From Sycobia sp. Sy_11 (Eukaryota > Arthropoda > Insecta > Hymenoptera > Epichrysomallidae): 64,000 bases of DNA. Positions within the stretch are counted from its first letter, which is position 1. Each line of letters opens with the position of its first letter. Positions 56,391-64,000 of this stretch are shown piece by piece. The DNA is taken from positions 496,001 to 560,000 of the forward strand of contig JACCIC010000190.1 in the NCBI GenBank assembly GCA_018907035.1. Direction: 5' to 3'. Under the pieces are notes generated by a model. That model was not told the DNA's origin and ran no database searches. It worked only from the letters and a program-made list of their open reading frames with translations. Both the position numbers and the translations under genes were made by a program.

Positions 56391-57440
56391 TTATTGTCTT
56401 TTCTTGTTTGCTATCACATTATAGCACTTGCTGTCGCTCTTCTCTGCGCCAATAGTAGTCGGCTTGAGTCGTCTTCTGGAGCGAACTCGCGCTGCGCTGA
56501 TCCTTTCTGAGATGAAGTTCACAGAAAATGAGGTTGACATCTTTTTGGTGTAGCTTCTCAGCTGTCGGTGGGGCAGCGTTAGGGGGCCAGGCAAGTAGCA
56601 TTCTGTTTGTAATGAGCTTAAGTATGCTCTTTCTCTGGTGCTATTATTCATCCATCAACACTGCGCCATCGCTGTATTGCTGCGTTTGAAAGGAGCACAT
56701 CATTTCTTTTCTATTCGTCGCGGTTTCTTGTGTCATGGCCTGTTTCGTCGCGATTGTGACTTTTGAATTGTGTACTATCTTTGATCGTGTCGAGGTATGA
56801 GGGACATGGGTGATAACTACGGTATATGCTGAGGTGGGGGGCTGAACGGTATTGTGGGGCCATCTGCTTCGTTATGTAGACCGACGCACTCAGCATGATA
56901 ATCGTGACTGATTGTGCGTTTTGGCTGAACACTTCTGTGACTTTCTGCAGGGTCCATTCAACAGTTTTCTGCGCGTTTGTTGGCGCGGCTGTCAGCGGCT
57001 TGGTCTGTTCTCGCGCCTTGTCTCCCTCTTCTACTCTACTGGACGTGTGACGCGTCGTCTTCTCACCTTCAGTTGGCGACTGCTCTGTGCTATCGCCTAC
57101 CCCCTCCCTATTGCAAGATGAAGCGGCAGGGGATCGCCTTACGGAACAGAATATATACGTATGTACATCCCTTGTCCTACTGCCACAGCGGTAGCAGAGC
57201 TTGCTGCTTCGTGACTGTGGGCAGCTGGAATACCGATATCCGTTGGCACCATAATTCCAGTAACCATCTAGTATCCCGGCCTGCTGTTTGGTGAGGGGTC
57301 TAGCAGGATGGTAGATGCCGGCGCTTGGGAGGTGTGAAGTTTTCAGGAGGCGTAACTGATAAAGTTATTATCGCTGGGATACTTGAGGTTCCCATGGCGG
57401 AATTCTGCGTCGACGTTTGCTGGATAACAGGTTCGTGAAG
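56391..57440 (-). pseudogene. Unrecognised coding-like remnant, minus strand
   Basis: Higher GC than the flanks and coding-like over several shifted minus-strand frames. The segment around 57190 reads SKLCYRCGSRT, the start of a possible zinc knuckle, followed by a basic and proline-rich tract and the 73-aa piece at 56932-56711. It sits just beyond the point where Gypsy element B's pol breaks off, so a Gag fragment of another retroelement is the likeliest identity. No family is assigned. Confidence 0.4.
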
Positions 57441-57449
57441 GCTGGCGGC

Positions 57450-58068
57450 GGTGCTAGTTGTTTACATTGTTGCAAAGGGATTGAAACCTTGTATTCCAAT
57501 CTGAGATCCTCGCTGTGACATGCCCATGGTCTTCTTCTTGGATTTCTCTGAGTTTTTTCTCGTGCCAATTGTGTCGCTTCTTAGCGATGATGGTAGCTGT
57601 TGGCGATCTCTCTGTGGTAGGGGGGCGTGAGAGCGCGACTGGCACTTTGTACAGGGCGCCTTTTCTATGAATTATCTTAATGTTATAGGCCTGCAGTGCT
57701 GTGGCCGACCTTGCTAACCTTACCGTGGGGTTTTTTAGCGTGTGTAGCTATTTTAGGCTACTGTAATCAGTGATGACCGTGAATGCCTCTCCTAACAGGT
57801 AATCTCTAAATTATTCTACGGCCCAGAGTACGACGAGACAGTCTTTCTCGGTTACCGTGTAATTTACCTTCGCCTTAGTCAATGCCCTACTCGCATCAGC
57901 GATAATGTGTTCCTCCTTGTCCGTGTCTTGACTAAGCACGACACCGAGAGCGTACTTACTGGCTTCAGATTGTAGAATATAAGCTCTACCCTGTACGGGG
58001 CGCGCTAATACCGGTGCTAGTGTTAATAAGATACGCAGTTGGTTAAATGCATCCTCCTGGGGTTTGTC
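57450..58068 (-). pseudogene. RNase H and start of integrase of Gypsy element B
   Basis: RNase H runs from about 58060 to 57670: SEASKYALGVVLSQ (the usual Asp of DAS reads Glu), YTVTEKDCLVVLWAVE followed by a stop, and FTVITDYSSLK. It is followed by KIIHRKG and, in 57645-57454, by WHEKKLREIQEE, which is where the integrase zinc-binding domain should begin. Similarity then ends. No integrase core is present. Confidence 0.75.
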
Positions 58069-58906
58069 CTAGTGCCATCTCACGTTCATTCGTAAAAGTT
58101 TACTGAGTGGTGCCTTTACGTCCGACAAAGATTTGATAAAGCGGGCGTACCAGCCTACCATGTCGAGAAAAGTGCTCAGTTGTTTGATGTTCATGGGGGC
58201 TGAGTATTCCGTAACGGACCTTAGCTTATCGGGGTCCGCACGCAGTCCGTCTTTGTCCACTATATAACCAAGGTAACGTACCTTCGGGCAACAAAACTCA
58301 GACTTCTCATTGTTAATTTGAAGCCCAAACTGATTAAGGCGGGCCAGTACCGTTTCTAGTTACTGAATATGTTCCTCAAAGTCATCGTGGCGATAACATA
58401 TCGTCCATGTAGACAAAAATGCGCGACTACCATTGCTGTCCGAACACGACATCCATGCCGCGCTAGAAACTGGCTAGGGCGTTGGTTCGCCCATATGGAA
58501 TTCGGGTATATTGGAACAGATCTTTCTGCTGGACTGCAAAGGCAGTTATTTCCTTGCTAGTGTCATCTAAAGGAATCTGGGGATACACCTGGCTCAAGTC
58601 TAACTTAGAAAGATAACGAGCGTCACGCAGATTATCCAATAGGACATCCATGTGAGGAAGAAGATATGCATTCTTCTTCCTCACCTGGTTAATTGTCCTG
58701 TAGTCTATACAGAACCTGATCTTGCCGTCCTTTGTCGGCAATATCACCGGACAACTGCTCCACGAGCTCTCCGAAGGTTTTATAATGCCTTCGGTGAGAA
58801 GTCTGTCAACTTCTGCGTGGGCCTGCCTTAATAATTTGTTTGCTATGCGGCGGAGGCACTGCTTAATGGATCGATGGCCTTGCACGTCTATATGATGTGG
58901 GGGCAT
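58069..58906 (-). pseudogene. Reverse transcriptase of Gypsy element B
   Basis: 58906-58463 reads EVDRLLTEGIIKPSESSWSSCPVILPTKDG, RFCIDYRTIN and LSKLDLSQVYPQIPLDD (first catalytic Asp region), then GRTNALASF. The YxDD block lies in the broken stretch 58460-58270. 58260-58069 gives the connection block DMVGWYARFIKSLSDVKAPLSKLL. All hallmarks of a Gypsy RT, interrupted by frameshifts and a stop. Confidence 0.88.
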
Positions 58907-59064
58907 CTGTGCGAGCCTTAGAGCCTCTGTCTGTTCCGGTATCAGCTGGTTTAGTAGCTAATTCAGGTGTTGTCGCTGTCTCTGCTCCAACGTGGCAACC
59001 CCATTTACTGCTGCTAAGGCAGTAATTGCTTGCACTTTCTTGTTCGAACGCGTAATAAAGTGTC

Positions 59065-59400
59065 TTACGATGTTCTAGGCGTATGCCAAGTCACCTTGGC
59101 GAAATTAATCGTCATTTGTAGTTGAATCAAGATATACATCCTGAGGATGATATCGTATGTTAAGAAGATAGACGCTTTGAAATGCGTCGTAACCTGTTGC
59201 CCATCTATTTTCAGGAGGAGATCTACTTCTTCGTCGATGGAGCAGATCTGGCCATCTGGCAGCTGCATGAATCACACCACTGGTATCGCTGTTTTTATGA
59301 TTCTTGCTGGTTGTGGTCCAATGTAGGACTTGCGCGCACCGGGGTCTCTAAGCGCCGGGAATGTATTGCCTGATAGTTCGATATTCAAGAAGAATCGATT
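59065..59400 (-). pseudogene. Aspartic protease of Gypsy element B
   Basis: Around 59340 the minus strand reads ALRDPGARKSYIG, the retropepsin active site in the D-P-G-A form. The open frame 59268-59065 continues with MQLPDGQICSIDEEVDLLLKI and ends with the block that usually reads ILGMDxL, here IILRMYIL. Catalytic Asp and Gly are kept but the frame is broken upstream. Confidence 0.7.
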
Positions 59401-59503
59401 CTCGTCCTACTGTATTGGGGTTGCGTCTCGAGACCCAGTAACGTCAGTGGCTATTATCGTTGCGCATTCTGCATTCACTGTTTCGTTGGTTGTTCGGGGG
59501 GTC

Positions 59504-61454
59504 TCATTGTGTAAGGTAGTGGGGTCGACTCCAATAAACTTTTCCCATAGGCGTTTCCCGAATTTTTCCTATTCGGTCCGCAAAGTGTGCAGTTGACCGT
59601 CGTAACATCATCTTCGCCACAGTTATATCAGAAGATGCGTTTCCTTTCTCGGTATCGAACCGCCCAATGGCCTGGTCTACGTCAAATCCAGCACGGTCAG
59701 TCATTTTAGCCAAGGTATCCTCATTCAGCGCACGATCGTGGCGACTCACGACGCGTGCTGTCATGATCCGTGTATCGATCGTTGCACTGCCTTCTGTGCG
59801 ATCGGGAATAACCTCTCTGTTCGCCATTCTCTCGGGTTGGAAGGTAATTGGTCATGGCGGTGGTGGTATAGGTCATATTTCGTGGAGACGGGCTTCTAGG
59901 CCTATATCGAGATTCACTTGTTGATCTTAATCCAGACCGAGGAGGTGTTCCTGTATGATATCTGGGTAAGGGACTTCGCTTTCGTGTGTCTTCTGCATTG
60001 TGTCTTCGTACTTCTTGTGAGTTTCCGTGTTGGGCTGTGACTGTCATCTCTGTTTCGCTGTGTTGGCAATGGACTTATGTTATATTCTTTTTTAGACGTT
60101 AGTATTGACGTGAGTGGTTCAGTTATTGTGACTCGCTCTGACTGATACTGTCTAGAGCTGCTAGTTTTGATCGTCTGGTCGTTCTTCCAGACGAGGGGCA
60201 GGCTACGCTACTCGCGAGGCATTTCTCTGCTACTGGTGGCTCCTTGTATCGACGAGTCAGCTCCCCTTTGAGCTTGATCTGCTGGCTCAATACTTGTAAC
60301 TCATCTATCGTCGTGAAGTCTGCTTGGTTAATTTTGTCTATGAATATGGGGTATAGATTTCTGTAGACCCTGTCTAGTTGCGTTTCTGGTGACAATGGTG
60401 GCGACACATTACCCAGCAGTGCTCTCATACCTATGAGGTATGATCCTATAGACTTGTTAGGACCTTATGTCCTCTCTCAGAGTTCTTCTTCCAACCTCAA
60501 CGTGTAGTCAATAGGCCTAAATTGTTATTTGAGCGCTGTTTTTAGGTGCTCTAAAGTCTGCCACCTTTTCGAGATGGGTCTTGCCCATGTTCGAGCTGAC
60601 GCGTATAAAATATCCAGTATCAAATTTAATATATCTTCTATAAATTCCTTTCTAATCTCTCTATAAATTCCTCTACATCTTCTTGAGGCGTACCGGCATA
60701 TTTCACATTCCATTGTCTTAACAGTTGGCCAATTCGTGTTTCATTGTGGTATGTATTATCATACAACCTATTTTGGTGACAGACCTGTGAGTTTGGAATT
60801 TCATTTAACGTATTCGGCGGTGGTGATGCTGGATATTCTGATTGTCTGATATTGTCTTGGGCTGGGACGGTACTGCATGCTCGCACTATATTAGTTTGCA
60901 CTATATACATAGTTTGGACTATATACACTGGTAGTTTATACCAAGGATTTGCCATGGTTGCTGGTATTGTTTCCGCGCCGTGCAAATTTGTACTATGAGC
61001 CGAAAGTGACGGCGATTGGCCCATATTATACCCTCCAATTGGGGTATTAATGGGAAAACCCCATGGTGGTATTGTTGCGACTATCCATGATTGGAGGCTC
61101 TGCTGAGTGGCGGCATTTTGCGCGTCTACAGTTTTAGTAACAGCTGTTACTCTACTTGTTTTTACCTTGTCTGCCGCATTTACTTCTGTGACGTTTAAAA
61201 CCTCCGATACTTCCAAAATATCAGGATGAACCTCGTCGTTCACCTGATGCCACTCGGCAGCGTTTTTTCCCAAAAAGTGGGCATAACTCCCATCGAACTA
61301 ATCTGTCCCGAACAGTTTCGATGTTATCTTTAGTTTTTATATTTTGTTGCCTTGCTTCTTGTATTAATTCATCTGGCAACATCTCCGCGAAGAGGTTATG
61401 TAGCCTTCTATCCTCATCAGCCAGTGCATGACTTATTGATGGTTTTGTTTCCAT
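59504..61454 (-). pseudogene. gag of Gypsy element B
   Basis: Starts at the ATG at 61454 and continues in pieces 61454-61221, 61273-60638 (211 aa), 60713-60525, 60428-60123 and 60047-59504. The second piece ends with QWNVKYAGTPQEDVEEFIERLE, the entry to the capsid domain of Gypsy gags of the retrotrans_gag type. The later part is Arg/Ser-rich, and at about 59630-59560 a decayed zinc-knuckle-like CG/C pattern (YNCGEDDVTTVNC) is present. Gag would package element RNA. At least four frame changes break it. Confidence 0.75.
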
Positions 61455-61459
61455 TTTGA

Positions 61460-61900
61460 TGGGTTATTAAGACAAAAAAAACAAATTTTTTTTTGTTTAT
61501 CATATGGCTTAAAAAACCATTATTTATATCTTGAAAATTCATTAAAATGTTACTTATTTATTTTGAATGCGTGTACTTAGTTACTACGCTCTTGATCTTG
61601 TCTACATACACTTCTACTATAAAACCTATTAATTCCGAGAGAAATTAGATTTCATAGACTTATATTTATTTATTGCGTATATCTATCAACCTTTATTAGT
61701 TTAAAGTGAATTTGTTTTCCTCAAGTAATATAAATTCACACAGGATACGCTTTATTTCTATTCGCATCGAAAATTCTACAATTGTTGTTTTGACTCTGGT
61801 AAGTTTCTTCTTATTTCTGTTTTCATTTAGTTTATCATTATTTATTCACTAATAGCATTTATTATATAGTACTTATGTTATTAATTGATATTTTTACTAT
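61460..61900. other. AT-rich DNA upstream of Gypsy element B
   Basis: No LTR or primer binding site recognised. Confidence 0.5.
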
Positions 61901-61904
61901 TTTT

Positions 61905-62630
61905 GCTCTTCATTCAATGCTTTATAAAAAGTGTTACAGTGGTCGGATTTACTTCTAATATGCGCCGTTTTGTTCGATAATCTGTTTCCATCTAGAAGGC
62001 AACTTCATCATACCCCTCTCGTAGAAACCTCTCTCCTTATTTGCGAAGAATTCGGACAGCCACTTTTCATAAGCCTCTTTTGAATCCAACTTTACACCAC
62101 CAAGGGTGTTCGACATGAACAGGAACAGGTAGTAATCACTTGGCGCAATGTCCGAGCTATATAAGTGTGTGGTCTGGCGTTATCCTGGTGAAAAACTACA
62201 CCCTTCCTGTTGGTCAATTGTGAACGCTTCTGGTCGATAGCCTGCTTCAAGCGATCCGGTTTTTCACAGTAGATGGTAGAATTAAGGGATAATAATTATA
62301 TGGGAGCAGCTCATAGTGGATGATTGTCTTCCAATCCCACCAAACACACAGCAAAACCATCCTGGCCCTCAATCCCGGCTTGGCCACTGTTTGGGACTGT
62401 CCACCGGCCTTGGACCACGACCGTTTTGGCTTAATATTATCGTATGTGATCCATTTTTCGTCGTGAATCACCATCCGCATCAAAAATGGCTCGAGTTCGT
62501 TCCGTTACAGCAGAAGGTTTTTTTGCCTCAAATCATGCGGCATCCAAACATCAAGCTTTTTTCTGTATCCAGCCTTCTGAAAATGGTTAAATATGGTTTG
62601 GTGACTAACTCTCGTCTCCTGATAACTAGA
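61905..62630 (-). pseudogene. Mariner transposase fragment, minus strand
   Basis: The longest open piece, 62483-62247, carries VIHDEKWITYDN (first catalytic Asp; the usual TGDEKW reads HDEKW), KRSWSKAGG and VLLCVWWDWKTIIHYELLP. Upstream, in another frame, is a linker reading VWMPHDL; downstream (to about 61950) lies SSDIAPSDYYLF with the third Asp and FYERGMMKLPSRWKQII near the C-terminus. The second Asp region is lost in shifted frames. The block pattern is that of mellifera-type mariners often annotated as SETMAR-like in ants. Not the family of the two intact copies. Confidence 0.85.
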
Positions 62631-62910
62631 ATATTTTAGGTACGTGTAAAATCAACCAAATGGCGGCTAAAATACGAAAGAAAAAAAATTGCTTTTTTTC
62701 CGTCCTTTTTTGCAATAAAAATATAGTTAGGATTAAAATTTTGAGCTGATTGTAGTTAGGACGGTTAATACAAACATATAGAATATGTGTTCAAAATTTC
62801 ATAAGGATCGGTTCAATAGTTTTGTAGTTTTCACGACCACGGTACTTGAAAACGATGTTTTGAGAAAAACGCGTTTTAAGTTTTTGTAAGTGAAAAATCA
62901 TAGAAAAATT
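62631..62910. other. Spacer with a recurrent insect-repeat motif
   Basis: Holds AAAATTTCATAAGGATCGGTTCAATAGTTTTG-like sequence (62792 onward), similar in style to the AATCGGTTCAGTAGTTTT block of the Helentron-like family. No gene seen. Confidence 0.4.
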
Positions 62911-62914
62911 AATC

Positions 62915-63656
62915 TTACGCTCAATCAGCGATGCCTGGGCCATGCAATATACATTTAACTTCTTCCAGGCGAGTATTTTCATCTAATTTAGCCTGCTTTT
63001 TTGAGTTCTGCTCTCCTTAGAAGCCTCAGTTGAGCGGCGGTTCTCTTGAACGATGCGCTGTTGGTCGTGCATATTGGCGAACTGATAGCAGTTTGGCCGG
63101 TTTTCAGGCGCATAATTTCCATTATTTTCAATAGTTGGCTGAATACTTCATTAAAAATGCAGGCAGCAGTGAGGCATGCAATTTTAACGATTTTTTTCCA
63201 TTATAGACATGCATCAGTGCCATAGCTCAAACTGTTGAGTTCAAACGCTCACTGTTATTTCGAGTGTTTCTGCCCAAACATTTCTCCAGCAATTCCATTT
63301 CAGCACCTCTTGTACCTCATTAGCAAGAGCAGGACGATGTGTATAATTTTTTAAAGCGTTGTTTGCTTCGGTCTTCTTATATATTCACCAGATGTCTGAA
63401 AGTACGTATGCTGTGGTTTTGAGTCTGTTGAGATTTTGTGGTAATAGCCGGCCCAGATCTCGTCTCGCATGCCTTCTACTGCATTTGAATTCCTTTCAAT
63501 TGCAAGACTGTAGTTTTTAGATAACTCCTTCATTAATTTGATACTTAGATCAGCAGTCTTCACTTTTTTAATCACGAGTTTTGGTTTCTTCACAACTTTA
63601 TCCACTACTGAAATACAGAACTGAAATACAGAAGCAAAATTATAAAGGGAAGGCAA
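62915..63656 (-). pseudogene. Mutator-like transposase-domain fragment (metazoan type)
   Basis: The open frame 63656-63351 reads KTADLSIKLMKELSKNYSLAIERNSNAVEGMRDEIWAGYYHKISTDSKPQH, the layout of the metazoan Mutator-like domain in which a KLxxYYGLAIR-like helix is followed by xIWAxxxHxxSTDxxPQH. A second block in another frame (about 63305-63230) reads LLEKCLGRNTRNNSERLN. The last part (about 63170-62920) is broken by several stops and ends with the block HGPGIAD. The order of blocks matches multi-copy insect proteins I know of this kind; a formal domain name needs a profile search. Inactive. Confidence 0.6.
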
Positions 63657-64000
63657 TATTGAGAAGCAAAGGTATATATTTTGATGAGAATATATATAGC
63701 TGTAATAATTTACAATAGGGGGACACCTGCTGCAGCGAACAAGGCCAAGTAGCTGGCATATTCGGCGTGTGCGCTGGGCGGGTCAGAATAGCGCGCTCAG
63801 GTAACTGCGGTCGAAAGGTGAAAAAGTATAGTTAGATTACCTGAATCTTTCTAAATTTTGAGCTAACATTCTTGAATATATTTACTTACGAAAAATGTGA
63901 AAAAAATACAACATTTTTTTCAAAGTTGTAAAGTAGAATACTGCCTTAATTTCTCATGACTTATTTGAAATGGTATGAAACAAAATAAAATAAAAATTGC
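63657..64000. other. Intergenic to window end, no gene seen
   Basis: A short GC-richer patch (63715-63810), then AT-rich DNA. Confidence 0.6.

Larger units (their letters stand above)
57450..61454 (-). mobile_element. Gypsy-type LTR retroelement B (decayed, minus strand)
   Basis: On the minus strand, in order: gag, zinc knuckle, protease, RT, RNase H and the first residues of the integrase region, then truncation. Several stops and frameshifts. LTRs were not located; sequence upstream of gag (61460-61900) is AT-rich. It differs from element A in its protease motif and gag. Confidence 0.85.

Overview
This window looks like an accessory, repeat-filled stretch of an insect nuclear genome. A hymenopteran, most likely an ant, fits best: the DNA is very AT-rich and packed with (TA)n, (GA)n, (CA)n and (TG)n arrays, and it carries Mos1-type mariners, Tc1/mariner relics, Gypsy-type LTR elements, a Jockey-superfamily LINE and a Mutator-like relic. 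The species call is inference. I found no host gene I can defend; every protein-level recognition is a mobile element.

Layout. 1-3.9 kb: a GA-rich duplicated unit, an imperfect hairpin and a dead mariner lying between two distant inverted 28-mers. 4.2-4.4 kb: a possible tRNA-derived SINE. 6.8-7.0 kb: a large foldback palindrome. 8.0-9.2 kb: first copy of a non-coding repeat family (others at 42.0-43.1 and 54.7 kb). 9.3-10.4 kb: first copy of a Helentron-like family with a 60-bp minisatellite (others at 29.3-30.2, 45.8-47.4 and 53.1 kb). 10.6-11.8 kb: a short LTR element with both LTRs and a Lys-type primer binding site. 11.9-13.2 and 23.2-24.5 kb: two virtually identical, full-length, apparently intact mariners in the same TA of a shared host repeat. 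14.4-15.1 kb: a hammerhead-like motif and a 93-bp tandem repeat. 16.1-23.1 kb: a decayed Gypsy element with gag, protease, RT/RNase H, integrase and a downstream envelope-glycoprotein region. 25-27 kb: a CpG-rich, LTR- or promoter-like island. 27.4-29.3 kb (minus): Gypsy fragments cut by the Helentron-like copy.

30-42 kb is mostly featureless AT-rich DNA with (TA)n arrays, a 272-bp element with a 21-bp target duplication, and a diverged tandem duplication at 39.7-40.9 kb. 43.3-44.2 kb is an internally deleted Tc1/mariner relic. 45.55-47.7 kb is a long inverted repeat. 48.6-51.4 kb (minus) is a LINE missing its 3' part. 48.1-48.6 and 52.4-53.0 kb share an LTR/leader-like module. 53.9-54.4 kb is a mariner-derived foldback. 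56.4-61.5 kb (minus) is a second Gypsy element, followed by a mariner fragment and a Mutator-like fragment.

The only parts likely still to make active protein are the two mariner transposases. The other elements are broken and show nested insertion, inversion and partial deletion. The leads most worth following are the paired mariners in one pre-existing site, the Gypsy-plus-glycoprotein arrangement, the Helentron-like family with its 60-bp head-to-head arrays, and the near-perfect 2.1-kb inverted repeat. Identities and divergences given are hand counts.
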